A stretch of DNA of 64,000 nucleotides from an uncultured Bacteroides sp. (GCA_902168185.1 CABHOV010000042.1:49405-113404); one strand, 5' to 3'; counted from the first letter of the stretch, positions 1 to 10,675 are shown. Numbers and translations are program-made. The notes: generated by a model from the sequence alone, not told the origin.

Positions 1-1
1 G

Positions 2-2809
2 GACATAACGTTGATATCTGATTCCCAAACATTGGGTGAAGTTGTCGTGGTTGGTTATGGAACACAAGAGAAAAAAGATGTTACGGGTGCTGTGTCTGCT
101 ATAAAAGGTTCGGACATCGAAAATATACCTTCCGGTGGTGCACAACAAGCCTTGCAAGGACGTGCTGCAGGGGTAAACATTGTACGTAACGGTGGAGCTC
201 CCGGCAATGCAGGTTCTATACGCATTCGCGGATTGGGAACCGTTGGGAATGCAGATCCCTTAATTGTTATTGATGGTGTACCTGCTGGCAGCATGAACGA
301 TGTAAATCCAAATGATATACAATCGATCGATGTTTTGAAAGACGCATCGGCTTCTGCTATATATGGTACACGTGCTGCGAATGGTGTTGTACTGGTAACA
401 ACGAAGCGTGGCAAACTAGACGAAAAACTTAAGTTGACGGTGAATGGATATCATGGAAAATCTAAGCGGATTAAAACCATTGATGTTCTGGATGCACCTA
501 CCTTAACAAAATTGAAGCAAGAGGCGTATACCAATGATGGGCTTGATATACCAGGTGTATGGCTGGATCCTCAATATCAAATTCAAAAAACAGACTGGCA
601 GAAAGAGTTACTACAAGACGGGACTACTGACAATGTAGATTTATCCATTCGGGGAGGTGGCAAGTATTCATCTTTTGCACTTTCCGGTGGATACTATAAT
701 GAGAAGGGGATGATCGGTCAATCATACTATAAAAGATATACTTTTCGCCTCAACACGGATCATCAATTAAGTTCAAAACTTAAAATCGGACAGAGCCTTC
801 AATTTACCAATACGAATGACAATGCACCCAATACTACTTCCGCACAAGATGGGTTACTATGGAGTGCTATACGCTTTCATCCCGGGCTGCCTGTTAAGAA
901 TGCAGATGGTTCTTATAGCAGTACTTCGGTAGATGGCGGAGCTTTTGGTGACATTAACAATCCCATCTATACTGTTGATACACAGGATAAAAATAACAGC
1001 AGGAATCGCATACTCGGAAGCGTAACAGGTGAATACGAAATCATAAAAGGCTTGAAAGCTAAAGCGAACCTGGCTATAGATGCAACCTTTACAGGTACGC
1101 GGAATTTTGAAGTTAAGATTGAGGACCAATATCGTTCTACGAACAACAACTACCTTACCATTAGTAATGATAAGAACTGGGCATTTCTGCAAGAATACTT
1201 CTTGTCATACGACAAACAGTTTGGCAGTCACGCTTTGAGTTTGGTGGGTGGATATACTTCGCAAACATTCAATGATATATACTCTGCACAACGCGGCATG
1301 AACTTTCCAAGTGAGGAGAAAGATTTGCGCTACATGCGTTATGCTGGTGCCATCACTGCCATCGGAGGTACCACCGGTGAAGATGGACGCCGCACCTACA
1401 ATGCATTGGAATCATGGTTCGGCAGAGCTAACTATACATTTAAAGACCGCTACTTGTTGACGGCAACTTTCCGTACAGATGGTTCTTCTAAATTTGCGGA
1501 AGGTAATAAGTGGGGTTACTTCCCTGCCTTTTCACTTGGCTGGAGAATTTCAGAGGAGAATTTCTTCCAAAGTGCATTGCCTGTATTCAGTAATCTGAAA
1601 CTTACAGGAGGATGGGGACACCTTGGAAATCAAAGTGTAGATGGTGGCCAGTATCTGGCTCTGATCAATACATCGTATCGCTATGCGCTGGGAGAAAACC
1701 AGATCACCGGATCAGCTCAATCAAGTATTCCGAATATAGGTATAGGTTGGGAAACTGCTGAGATGACAAACTTCGGATTGGACGCTGGATTCCTTGACAA
1801 CGCTATATTATTATCAGCTAATTACTTTATTAAGGACACGAAGAAAATGCTTCTTACTCCGCCTTCGTTAGGATCGTTGGGAAGTGCATCTATACCCGAT
1901 CAGAACGCTGGGCAGTTACGCAACCAAGGACTAGAACTGGAACTCTCCTATCGTAAAACGGTGAATGATTTAACGTTCACGCTGAGTGGCAATGCCACCT
2001 TCATCAAGAATAAGGTCACCAAACTATTAACACCTAATAGTTTCCTTGGTGGACAAACGTATGGTCGCAGCGAACAAGAGATCACCAGAACATATGTAGG
2101 AGATCCATTTGTAAGCTTTTATGGCTGGAAGACAGATGGACTATATCAGAACCTGGCCGAAATCAATTCGGATCCGAACCTCGCGAATGATTCAAGACGT
2201 GCAGATATCAAGCCTGGCGATGTTCGTTTCCTCGACCTTACAGGAGATGGCATTGTTGACAATAATGACAGAACAAATATAGGGAACTCGCAACCGAAAG
2301 TAACGTATGGACTAAATGCCAACTTTGCCTATAAAGGTTTCGATCTAACACTTTTCTTTCTGGGTGTAGGCGGTGTTGATATATATAATGGCGATCGCAT
2401 GCAAGGGCTGAATGCCTTCTATAATTTCAATATGTACCAGGAAGTTACAGGGCGCTGGACAGAGGAAGGAACCAGTAACTCCATTCCGAGATTAGGCATC
2501 GAAAACAAAAACAGCAACTACCGTACATCGGATATGTTTGTTGAAAGTGGTGATTTTCTGCGCTTGAAGAATGTAACGTTCGGGTATACATTCCCGAAAC
2601 AGGTTACAAACTTCTTAAAGATGTCTCAGTTCAGAATATATGTGACTGGTCAGAATATATTCACGATTACAGGTTATTCAGGAATGGATCCGGAGCTGGG
2701 CTATGCAGGTGGAAATCGGTCACAGGTACAATATGCTCAACAAAATGTTGACTATGCACAGTATCCACAGTCACGCACAGTTACAGTCGGAGCCACTATT
2801 TCTTTCTAA
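2..2809 (+). CDS. SusC/RagA-family TonB-dependent outer membrane transporter, 5' truncated by window start
   Basis: The frame is open from base 2 with no stop, so the true start, signal peptide and carboxypeptidase-like domain lie outside the window. The visible part begins at the TonB-box/plug region (GEVVVVGYGTQEKKDVTGAV), continues through a plug with the usual VIDGVP and NDIQSIDVLKDASASAIYG motifs, and ends in a long beta-barrel closing with TVGATISF, the aromatic C-terminus expected of outer-membrane barrels. SusC proteins import glycans or peptides with a SusD lipoprotein lid, powered by TonB. The SusD gene follows directly. No substrate can be named from sequence. Confidence 0.95.
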   Translation, partial: DITLISDSQTLGEVVVVGYGTQEKKDVTGAVSAIKGSDIENIPSGGAQQALQGRAAGVNIVRNGGAPGNAGSIRIRGLGTVGNADPLIVIDGVPAGSMNDVNPNDIQSIDVLKDASASAIYGTRAANGVVLVTTKRGKLDEKLKLTVNGYHGKSKRIKTIDVLDAPTLTKLKQEAYTNDGLDIPGVWLDPQYQIQKTDWQKELLQDGTTDNVDLSIRGGGKYSSFALSGGYYNEKGMIGQSYYKRYTFRLNTDHQLSSKLKIGQSLQFTNTNDNAPNTTSAQDGLLWSAIRFHPGLPVKNADGSYSSTSVDGGAFGDINNPIYTVDTQDKNNSRNRILGSVTGEYEIIKGLKAKANLAIDATFTGTRNFEVKIEDQYRSTNNNYLTISNDKNWAFLQEYFLSYDKQFGSHALSLVGGYTSQTFNDIYSAQRGMNFPSEEKDLRYMRYAGAITAIGGTTGEDGRRTYNALESWFGRANYTFKDRYLLTATFRTDGSSKFAEGNKWGYFPAFSLGWRISEENFFQSALPVFSNLKLTGGWGHLGNQSVDGGQYLALINTSYRYALGENQITGSAQSSIPNIGIGWETAEMTNFGLDAGFLDNAILLSANYFIKDTKKMLLTPPSLGSLGSASIPDQNAGQLRNQGLELELSYRKTVNDLTFTLSGNATFIKNKVTKLLTPNSFLGGQTYGRSEQEITRTYVGDPFVSFYGWKTDGLYQNLAEINSDPNLANDSRRADIKPGDVRFLDLTGDGIVDNNDRTNIGNSQPKVTYGLNANFAYKGFDLTLFFLGVGGVDIYNGDRMQGLNAFYNFNMYQEVTGRWTEEGTSNSIPRLGIENKNSNYRTSDMFVESGDFLRLKNVTFGYTFPKQVTNFLKMSQFRIYVTGQNIFTITGYSGMDPELGYAGGNRSQVQYAQQNVDYAQYPQSRTVTVGATISF

Positions 2810-2841
2810 CCTCATAACTCATTTTTGAAATGACATTATAT

Positions 2842-4284
2842 ATGAAAAAAATAATTGGAGTCTTTTCACTAGGCATTCTGATTGCAACAGCAGGCTGCGA
2901 TAGCGACCTGCTGAATTCAACGCCTTACGGACAAACCACCTCGGAGGACTTCTGGCGTAATGGTGAAGATGTAGTCTCTGCAGTGAATGCAATTTACGCG
3001 CCTTTGCTGGGAGAAGATGGCTTTGCACACACCGAGTACACCTTCGACAATTGTTCGGATGACATGAACCGGGCTGGTGACCATGATCAGGAAACATCAC
3101 TTGAGCTCTTTACATTTGATGCATCCAACAATCATATACTCAATACATGGTCGACTAAATATGAAGTTATATCGCGTGCTAACGCTTTGTTGATCAACGC
3201 CCCTAAAGTTGATATGGATGAAGCACTTCGCAAGCGTTGTCTGGGAGAAGCATACTTCTTAAGAGGATTTGTATACTGGAGATTGTCGCTTATCTATGGT
3301 GAAGTACCGATATTACTTGAGGACGATGTGCTGGCTAATAATTTCAACAAAGAGAAGTCAAGTCTTGCAGAAGTACGTGCACAAGCTGAAGCTGATTTCA
3401 TAAAAGCCGCTGAAAATTTACCAGCTTCCTATACCGGAGAAGATATAGGAAGAGTGCCGCAAGGTGCTGCGTATGGTTTTCTTGCAAAGCTATATGTATA
3501 TGAAGAACAGTGGGCGAAGGCTATTGAAGCTGGTACGAAAGTAACCACGAATACAGCCTATAAGCTTGCGGATAGTTTTGACGAAAACTTCAAAGTAGCT
3601 ACGGAAAATAATCCAGAAGTACTCTATGGCCTTCAATATATAGCGAACTGGACTGCCGACAACTCACCTGCCTGGTATCATACACCCGGTGGTTTAGGTG
3701 GATGGGGGTTTCATGAGCCTATACAAGACCTGGTAGATGAATTTGAAGAAGACGACCCACGATTATCATACTCTATTTTCAGACCAGGTGATGAGGTTGA
3801 TCTTGGCGATAAAGGCGTTGTTACTTTTGCAGCTTCTGATACTCGCGTAACAGGCTATGCATTTAAAAAGTATTCCAACTTTACAAGTGTTGGTGATATG
3901 GATCAAAGCCTGAATGCACCAATGTTACGTTCTGCAGATGTATACTTGCTGGTAGCGGAAGCGAAGATCCGCTCTGGACAGAATGGTGATGATGAACTGA
4001 ATGCTGTACGGACACGCGTTGGTCTTCCTGAAAAATTAAATGCAACGATAACAGACATCATGCATGAAAGACGTGTGGAGCTTGCCGGAGAAAATGAACG
4101 TCACCAGGATCTTATGCGATGGGACAAAGCAGGCTTGATTGATATAGTCGAACATTATGCTATCGGCCGTGGTCCCTATAAACCAGGTCGTACGTTTGTA
4201 AGACCTAAACATTACTACTTTCCGCTTCCTCAAAGAGAAATTGATCTGAGTGATGGCGTATTGATTCAGAATAGTAATTATTGA
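2842..4284 (+). CDS. SusD/RagB-family nutrient-binding outer membrane lipoprotein
   Basis: This is the surface lipoprotein lid of the preceding SusC transporter. MKKIIGVFSLGILIATAGC gives a signal peptide with lipobox and acylated Cys, which favours the start at 2842 over an in-frame ATG 12 nt upstream. SusD features follow: NSTPYGQTTSEDFWRNGEDV near the N-terminus, the TPR-like helical body (RCLGEAYFLRGFVYW), and a C-terminal RHQDLMRWDKAGL segment typical of the family. The gap to SusC is short, so the pair is one operon. A strong terminator follows the stop. Confidence 0.94.
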   Translation: MKKIIGVFSLGILIATAGCDSDLLNSTPYGQTTSEDFWRNGEDVVSAVNAIYAPLLGEDGFAHTEYTFDNCSDDMNRAGDHDQETSLELFTFDASNNHILNTWSTKYEVISRANALLINAPKVDMDEALRKRCLGEAYFLRGFVYWRLSLIYGEVPILLEDDVLANNFNKEKSSLAEVRAQAEADFIKAAENLPASYTGEDIGRVPQGAAYGFLAKLYVYEEQWAKAIEAGTKVTTNTAYKLADSFDENFKVATENNPEVLYGLQYIANWTADNSPAWYHTPGGLGGWGFHEPIQDLVDEFEEDDPRLSYSIFRPGDEVDLGDKGVVTFAASDTRVTGYAFKKYSNFTSVGDMDQSLNAPMLRSADVYLLVAEAKIRSGQNGDDELNAVRTRVGLPEKLNATITDIMHERRVELAGENERHQDLMRWDKAGLIDIVEHYAIGRGPYKPGRTFVRPKHYYFPLPQREIDLSDGVLIQNSNY

Positions 4285-4297
4285 TCCTCGATAATCT

Positions 4298-4330
4298 GTT
4301 AGCGCAGTGAATAGCTGCGCTAACTTTTTT
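4298..4330 (+). terminator. Rho-independent terminator after susCD
   Basis: GTTAGCGCAG and CTGCGCTAAC form a perfect 10-bp stem with a 7-nt loop, followed by six T. It ends the susCD transcript and shows that the long GTG-initiated frame beginning inside the hairpin at 4307 is not the real start of the next gene. Confidence 0.9.
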
Positions 4331-4351
4331 ATAGTATATATATTCAGCTAT

Positions 4352-4750
4352 ATGCGCGCTTTACCAATACTTGGCTTCCTGTTATTATTCGCTTGCGCAG
4401 AGAAGGACCTTACCGATCTGCAGGCTGCCTGGAAAATCGACTCTGTATACAACTACTATAATGGCTACGGTTTGATGACCTATGGAAGTGATCCTGAAAT
4501 TATATATCACTTTCAACCGGATGGGCGTTTACGAATGACGTTGGATAAAGAATTCAGATATCTTTTTTATGAACTGAAACAAGATACCTTAACGTATACC
4601 GATAACAAGAGCAGAATCGTTGAAAAATTTACTGTATTATCTATAGCGGATGAGCAGCTTGCATTGCAAAAGAAGAAAACGCCACTCTTCAATGAGAAGA
4701 GACAAGATCGTTACGAGATCCGGTATCTATCAAAAGTGCACGAAGACTAA
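4352..4750 (+). CDS. small predicted lipoprotein, lipocalin-like size
   Basis: A protein of about 132 aa from the ATG at 4352. MRALPILGFLLLFAC is a compact signal peptide with a Cys where a lipobox would end. The body alternates short beta-type segments (AAWKIDSVYNYYNG, IIYHFQPDGRLRMTLD, LTYTDNKSRIVEKF), which resembles lipocalin-like Bacteroidota lipoproteins, but no family motif is decisive. It follows the susCD terminator and converges on the histidine kinase downstream, with a 4-nt overlap of the two stop regions. Function unknown. Confidence 0.7.
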   Translation: MRALPILGFLLLFACAEKDLTDLQAAWKIDSVYNYYNGYGLMTYGSDPEIIYHFQPDGRLRMTLDKEFRYLFYELKQDTLTYTDNKSRIVEKFTVLSIADEQLALQKKKTPLFNEKRQDRYEIRYLSKVHED

Positions 4751-6675
4751 GATTCCACACGATCACGCGGAATTGTAAACATAAAGGAACTACCTTTTCC
4801 AGGTTCACTTTCAACCCAGATCCGTCCTCCGTTTTTCTCTACAAGTTCTTTGCAAAGTGTTAACCCGAGGCCAGTGCCTTTTTCATTGGATGTACCAGGT
4901 GTACTAAATCCAGTCACACCACTAAAAAGTTTAGCCTGTCGATCTATAGGTATACCTTGACCAGTATCTTTCACAGTAACTTTTACAAATTTTTCCTGAT
5001 CAACTACCGAAAGCGAAAGCTGGTCACCAGCGCGTGAAAACTTAATGGCGTTGTTCATCAGGTTCCGGATAACGATATCAACGGTCGCCTTATCGGCAAA
5101 TGCCATAGCAGGTGTTGTTACCTTGGAGAACATCGTTACCTGCTTTGTCTCCGCTTGTCCTTTTGCTAACCGAACATTTTCCTCCACTACTTCTTTCAAA
5201 TCAAAATGTTCTGAATACAATACCATTCCATCCATTTGGTTCTTTGCCCAATGAAGCATGTTTTCAACAAGCTGAACGGTTACTGTCAATTTTTCACTCA
5301 TCAGTAAACTAATCTGCTTGATGTCTTGGTTGGTAAGTGTACCATCGCGCATCAACTCCACCATGCTCTGCAAAGAGTTTAGCGGGCTTCTGAAATCGTG
5401 ACTGATTATGGAGAGCAACCTGTTTTTCACGGTGTTGAGCCTTTCCAGGTGAGCATTTTGCTCATTTATTTTTTCCTTCTGAAGCACAATGGCATTGTTG
5501 CGTTCTATGAGAAGCTCATTGAATTTCTTTTTGCGTTTATTAGAAACAATAAGGTAGGCGCTTATCAGTGCAAATAGGATAAGGCCTATCACATATGTTT
5601 TTCGCTTGAATGTAGCGCGTACAATTTCTTTTTGTTGCAGTTCACGATCGCGTGTCAGCAATTCAATTTCATGCTGTTTTTTCTGGAGATCATATTCTGC
5701 CTGCAGATTGTTCGCTTCTCTTTCTTTCTCAATGCTGAACATTTTTTCCTTCAACGAAATCTCCTGGTTGCGATAATATAGAGATTGTTTAAAATTCTTT
5801 TGCTCGTTATATGCGGTATATAAAATATGATAGACGTCCAACAGTAAATCCTGGGTACCACCTGACTCTAGGTTTCCCAGACTCTTCTTCCCATAATATA
5901 TAGTTTTATCGAATTGTCGTTTATCGAGAAATACTTTAGCCATCGAGTTATAGGCAAAGGAGACGCCATCTATATCACGGATACGAATAGAGATATCGAG
6001 CGCTTCCTGTAAATACTTAAGTGCCGCTTTATGTTCACCCATCCGCTGGTATATATCACCAATATTAAAGAGAACGATGTGCTTGTATGTAGAATCTTTT
6101 ATCTGTCCGATAATCTTCAATGCACGCGAGTTATACTCCAAAGCTTTGCTGTATTGACGGTCGCTGACAAGTGCATCCCCTATATTGATCAATTGTGATA
6201 GCATGGGACCATCACCATACACCTTCATTATTTCCAATGATTTTTCATAGTACTCGGCGGCTTTGGCGTGGTTGCCCATATTGGAGTATACAATTCCAAT
6301 GTTGTTGTAACAGTTTCCAGTAAGCCCAGGCAATTTTAATGAATCGCTAAGCTTGAGAGCTTCGAGCTGACATTTTAATGCTTCGGGATATTTGCCTTTC
6401 CCAATCAGTGCTACCCCTTTTGTAACGTAACTTACCGCAACACCTTTTCTAAAGCCGATTTTCTTGGCCAGCTGCAAGGCGTGGTCGGCTGCAATTACAG
6501 AGCTATCCGGATTTCTATTCCAGTAAAATTTCGAAAGAGAAATGTATACATTGACTTTCGTAGTATCATGAACAGAATTTTTAATTTCCTCGGTAAGTGT
6601 AACGTACTCCGATTGTGCCCGCGCAAAGGGTATACTCAAAAACAAGAACATTAATATAGCAGGCAGTTTGCACAT
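4747..6675 (-). CDS. TPR-repeat hybrid sensor histidine kinase
   Basis: The start at 6675 is preferred because MCKLPAILMFLFLSIPFARAQ is a clean signal peptide; an ATG 48 nt further upstream adds a non-signal leader. Periplasmic TPR repeats follow (NCYNNIGIVYSNMGNHAKAAEYYEKSLEI and similar units), then a coiled coil, one membrane helix (YVIGLILFALISAYLIV), a second coiled coil, the phospho-acceptor box SIISHDFRSPLNSL and an HATPase domain with the N, G1 and G2 boxes (NLMNNAIKFS, DTGQGI, GTGLGLTL). There is no receiver domain and no adjacent response regulator, so its partner is elsewhere. A paralogue with the same architecture sits at 14855-16798. Confidence 0.93.
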   Translation of the reverse strand: MCKLPAILMFLFLSIPFARAQSEYVTLTEEIKNSVHDTTKVNVYISLSKFYWNRNPDSSVIAADHALQLAKKIGFRKGVAVSYVTKGVALIGKGKYPEALKCQLEALKLSDSLKLPGLTGNCYNNIGIVYSNMGNHAKAAEYYEKSLEIMKVYGDGPMLSQLINIGDALVSDRQYSKALEYNSRALKIIGQIKDSTYKHIVLFNIGDIYQRMGEHKAALKYLQEALDISIRIRDIDGVSFAYNSMAKVFLDKRQFDKTIYYGKKSLGNLESGGTQDLLLDVYHILYTAYNEQKNFKQSLYYRNQEISLKEKMFSIEKEREANNLQAEYDLQKKQHEIELLTRDRELQQKEIVRATFKRKTYVIGLILFALISAYLIVSNKRKKKFNELLIERNNAIVLQKEKINEQNAHLERLNTVKNRLLSIISHDFRSPLNSLQSMVELMRDGTLTNQDIKQISLLMSEKLTVTVQLVENMLHWAKNQMDGMVLYSEHFDLKEVVEENVRLAKGQAETKQVTMFSKVTTPAMAFADKATVDIVIRNLMNNAIKFSRAGDQLSLSVVDQEKFVKVTVKDTGQGIPIDRQAKLFSGVTGFSTPGTSNEKGTGLGLTLCKELVEKNGGRIWVESEPGKGSSFMFTIPRDRVES

Positions 6676-6812
6676 GTTTCTTTGTACCGGGTTCGAAATC
6701 TCCATCAAACTTAGGTACATCACCGCGTATTTATCGCAGAGAAAAATTGCATTTCATTACATCAGCAGGCATTTATGCTTTTTATGGAAAAACTCTTATA
6801 CCCTAACTCATT

Positions 6813-9800
6813 TTACGGTAACAATTCACGTGATTGTCCCTGAGCATTTATTATTTGAACGTGCTTTGCATTTTCAGGAATACTGAATTTCCGTGATGAT
6901 TGCGATAAATACCCTGAACCATAGTAAAATTCAATCTTCACTTTTTTCCCCTGCTTGCTTGTTACCAGCGCGTATATATCATCGCGACGCAGGGATATTA
7001 CATTGCGAACATTTGATTTCCCTTCAAATACACGAAGTGAGTCATTGTTTTGGGTAGCCAGGAGTAACATTTTAGCGTCAGCTGTAATCAATCGCGCTAA
7101 ACTTTTACCTGCTCCATTAATCAATACCCCGCTTTGATGTATCGTTAATGGAGTAAGGTTCCCTTTAATATTACCTTCGCCTTGCATCACGATTCCTTTC
7201 ATTGCATCATACCTTCCAGTAAGTACATCTGGAGCATACGAATTACCACTTAAGATGGCATCGGCATGCCCGTCATTATTGTAATCACCGCTAAGTATAC
7301 CATACACCGGGGCGACTTGTGCTTGTGCCGGGAGTGGTTTTAACTGCCATTCACCCTTTCCTCTGTTTTCTAGATAGCTGGTATAAAATGTCTGTGCTTC
7401 GTTCATGACAGGTTTATGCTTGCTCTTTACAAGTACACTGTCCATAGTTTGCTCAGCATACTTCTGATAGCTAGGGTAATATTTCTTGAATGACGCGACC
7501 TGGAGAAAAATATCATCACGCGGATGTGCCGGTCGGTTTACATCTTCTATATAGTACGACAGCAGCGCTTCCTCCACACCATCATCATTAAAATCGCTGG
7601 TATACACACGTACAGGTTGTGTAGATGAAGTTTTATACCGTGAATTCAATCCAAGGTTACCCAATATATAGTCTGTATCTCCGTCTTCGTCGAAATCTCC
7701 GCCTTCGATACTATTCCACCATCCTGTTGAATTAGCAAGTATAGTCGATTTAAAAAATCCATTTGTGTTTTTGAATATTGTAACGGGCATCCACTCGCCC
7801 ACCACAATTAAATCCATGGCTTGATCATTATCTATATCTGTCCACAAAGCGGACGTTACCATGCCTATATTTTTCAATCCAGGTGCTACCTGATCCGTGA
7901 CATCGGTAAAATGCCCTTTGTCATTCCTCAAGATATAGCTCTGTCCAGGCTTGGGATACTGATGAGGCATAAGCCGCCCTCCCACAAAAAGATCTAGGTC
8001 ACCATCCTTGTCATAATCAGAAGACAAAACACATGAACCACTTGCTGTCATAGAGGACAGAGCAGTTAGGTCAAGTCTAAAATTACCCTTACCATCATTC
8101 AGATATAGCCTGTCCTGATAGTAAGGAGATTCAGCCGCAAACTCATTGCCTCCACTTACGATGTATAGATCGGCATCACCGTCATTGTCTGCATCGAAAA
8201 ACAAAGTCCCCATATCTTCTTCAAGTTTTACACTTGACGTCAATGGTTTGGAAATAAACTTACCATCTTTAGTTTGTATCGATAGCTGTCCTGACTGTTT
8301 ATAGGCACCACCTACAAAAAAATCATCCAGTCCATCGCCATTAACATCCGCCACTGCTATACCCGGACCGCCCTCGGAATATTTATGTGGAAGCAATGGT
8401 TCTATTTTAAAATCTGCATACTCGGTTTCTTTGTGTCTATAGGCAATATTTCGTTTTTTCGCAGCAGAAGTAAAAAGACTTTGTATAGTATCAGTGCTAT
8501 TTTTTTTTGCGGGTGGCAATTTCACTTCTTGCGCATCGGTATATTGAACAACAAGAACCTGATCCGCAGGTATACTCTTTATGAGTTGCCGCTTTCCGTC
8601 AGGCCACACCACCAACAATGAATCAACACGACTCGTCTTGCCGAGCCCGAAGTGTATTTCTTGTTCTACTGTAGACTGATACCCCCTATATGGATAATGT
8701 TCGTGATATTGAATGGAATCCTTTTTAGAAAATAAAATTAGCTTGGTTCCATAGCCGTGATTATTCCCAGGAGGCCCTTGAAGGTCAATGCGCAAAAAGT
8801 GATTTTTGAAATATGAATCCGCGTGACTCTCAAATACAAACGCAGGCCCATCTATATTGTTTGTTATATAATCAAGATCGCCATCATTATCCAGGTCTGC
8901 GTATGCAGCTCCGGTAGAATAGCACGGCATTGTAAATCCCCATGTTACCGACTGATTTGAAAAAGTAAGATCTCCCTTATTCTTGAAAGCAAAAACCGGA
9001 AGGTGGGCGCCTTCTATACTATTTATCGCCTTCAATAATTTTTTCTTTACGGATTGATCATATCCGGCTTGCATAAACTCCTGCATCCTATAGCTCACAA
9101 AGTCCCGGTTCGTGATATCACGTGGATAACCATTGGTAATCAATAGATCTTTCCATCCATCATTATCTATATCTGCGAATAAAGGACTCCAACTCCAGTC
9201 TGTCGCTTCAATGCCGGCAAGCTGCGCGATCTCACTGAAAGCCGGTTGCCCCGATGCATCTTTACCAACGTTAAGCTGCAGTGTATTTCGCATATACTGC
9301 GGTGTATATCCATACGCAATCTCCGAACGATAGCGATCATAGTTCGTTGACCCAAACATCAACTTCTGTCGCTTGTTGTCGTGCGGCAACATATCTACTT
9401 CTATAAAATCGGGTAATCCATCGTTGTTATAGTCGGCAACATCATTACCCATTGCAGAATAACTCGTGTGCTTGAAATACTCTTCGGCACGATCTGTAAA
9501 GGTCCCGTCCTGATTATTGATATATAGCAGGTCGTTGGATAAGTAATCATTGGACACCACTATATCCGGCCATTCATCCTGGTTGATATCGGCAATGGAA
9601 ACACCAAGTCCGTATCCTTCCTTGGTAATTCCTGCGGCCGCAGAAATATTTGTAAAGGTATTGTTACCGTTATTCCTGTAAAGACGATCTGTATTGTTCA
9701 TCTCTCCATGTATCCGTTTGGAACGAATTACATTGGGCCCTGTTTCATCCGTTGTATTGGTGAGGATATATACATCAAGATCACCATCGCGATCGTAATC

Positions 9801-10379
9801 AAAGAATGCCGCTTGCACGGAATGCCCTGCATCATCCAAACCAAATGTATGTGCACTCTCGGTAAAAGTATTATCGTGATTATTGATATATAGCTCGTTG
9901 GCGAGAAGTTCAGGTTTCTGAAACGGGCCGGCATAGCACACATATATATCAAGCCATCCGTCCTGATTAATATCAATGATAGAAACCCCGGTGGCCCACT
10001 TATTCAACTTACCGAGATTTGCCTGCTGTGTAATGTCTTCAAACTTTAATTTCCCTTTGTTCAGGTATAAACGGTTGGTAGACATATTGGCTGTAAAGAA
10101 AATATCTTTCAACCCATCGTTGTTGATGTCTGCAATACCAATACCCGCACCGTTGTAAAAATATTCGAACGTGATGATGTTCAGATTTTCATCTTCATAT
10201 AGCTGGTTCACAAAATCGATCCCAGTATATTCCGGAGGAAGCAATTCCATCAGAGGTTTCTTTTCCTCTGAAGTACAGCTCACCAGCACTGCCGCCAGTA
10301 AAGCAACCAGGAAATTGCAGCGCTTAAAATTCTTTGCTATATACGAGGATAAAAGGATAGTCATGCGAGAAAAATACAT
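6813..10379 (-). CDS. VCBS/FG-GAP repeat lipoprotein with ASPIC/UnbV domain
   Basis: A 1188-aa surface or secreted protein. A hydrophobic segment ends in LLAAVLVSC, a lipobox. Many calcium-binding type FG-GAP/VCBS blades follow (GIADINNDGLKDIFFTANMS, DINQDGWLDIYV, DYDKDGDLDLFVGGR), with DxDxDG-like loops. Around the middle is an ASPIC/UnbV segment (GYGTKLILFS, EQEIHFGLGKTSRVDSLLVV, WPDGKRQ). This architecture is common in Bacteroidota, often near SusCD loci, with no settled enzymatic role. An alternative start is the Met at 10364. Beta-propeller adhesion or ligand binding is the likely role. Confidence 0.88.
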   Translation of the reverse strand: MYFSRMTILLSSYIAKNFKRCNFLVALLAAVLVSCTSEEKKPLMELLPPEYTGIDFVNQLYEDENLNIITFEYFYNGAGIGIADINNDGLKDIFFTANMSTNRLYLNKGKLKFEDITQQANLGKLNKWATGVSIIDINQDGWLDIYVCYAGPFQKPELLANELYINNHDNTFTESAHTFGLDDAGHSVQAAFFDYDRDGDLDVYILTNTTDETGPNVIRSKRIHGEMNNTDRLYRNNGNNTFTNISAAAGITKEGYGLGVSIADINQDEWPDIVVSNDYLSNDLLYINNQDGTFTDRAEEYFKHTSYSAMGNDVADYNNDGLPDFIEVDMLPHDNKRQKLMFGSTNYDRYRSEIAYGYTPQYMRNTLQLNVGKDASGQPAFSEIAQLAGIEATDWSWSPLFADIDNDGWKDLLITNGYPRDITNRDFVSYRMQEFMQAGYDQSVKKKLLKAINSIEGAHLPVFAFKNKGDLTFSNQSVTWGFTMPCYSTGAAYADLDNDGDLDYITNNIDGPAFVFESHADSYFKNHFLRIDLQGPPGNNHGYGTKLILFSKKDSIQYHEHYPYRGYQSTVEQEIHFGLGKTSRVDSLLVVWPDGKRQLIKSIPADQVLVVQYTDAQEVKLPPAKKNSTDTIQSLFTSAAKKRNIAYRHKETEYADFKIEPLLPHKYSEGGPGIAVADVNGDGLDDFFVGGAYKQSGQLSIQTKDGKFISKPLTSSVKLEEDMGTLFFDADNDGDADLYIVSGGNEFAAESPYYQDRLYLNDGKGNFRLDLTALSSMTASGSCVLSSDYDKDGDLDLFVGGRLMPHQYPKPGQSYILRNDKGHFTDVTDQVAPGLKNIGMVTSALWTDIDNDQAMDLIVVGEWMPVTIFKNTNGFFKSTILANSTGWWNSIEGGDFDEDGDTDYILGNLGLNSRYKTSSTQPVRVYTSDFNDDGVEEALLSYYIEDVNRPAHPRDDIFLQVASFKKYYPSYQKYAEQTMDSVLVKSKHKPVMNEAQTFYTSYLENRGKGEWQLKPLPAQAQVAPVYGILSGDYNNDGHADAILSGNSYAPDVLTGRYDAMKGIVMQGEGNIKGNLTPLTIHQSGVLINGAGKSLARLITADAKMLLLATQNNDSLRVFEGKSNVRNVISLRRDDIYALVTSKQGKKVKIEFYYGSGYLSQSSRKFSIPENAKHVQIINAQGQSRELLP

Positions 10380-10675
10380 AGTAAGTTACACCTATAAACG
10401 AGCGATGCCACCACACTATAACATTTTCTGTTTGACTATTTACTGATATAAAAATAAAGTAGAAACCTGTCAGGGTATGTACTATAGAAACTGTATTAAA
10501 ACGCCCGCCAACATCATGTATTAATACACTGTACGCAGCGTACACTGTTGTACCATTTCCGTACATAGTACATCTTACCCCTAATTTTGCCAACTTGTAT
10601 CCGAATCTTTGCGTTAGTACTGCTCAGGACGCTTACTTTCGTGTATGATATATTGCTCTTTACAATTGAACATTT
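10380..10675. promoter_or_regulatory. divergent intergenic region with GTAC palindromes
   Basis: This is the spacer between the VCBS lipoprotein and the NtrY-like kinase. It holds GTACGCAGCGTAC (10531-10543), GTAC at 10550 and GTACATAGTAC (10561-10571), then TAATTTTG at 10582-10589, which fits the Bacteroidetes -7 consensus on the plus strand about 85 nt before the kinase start. I see no clean -33 TTG at the right distance. Regulatory use of the palindromes is inferred only from position and symmetry. Confidence 0.35.

Noticed and set aside
4307..4351. GTG-initiated N-terminal extension of the small lipoprotein
   Set aside because: The extension begins inside the susCD terminator hairpin, and the ATG at 4352 starts a proper lipoprotein signal.
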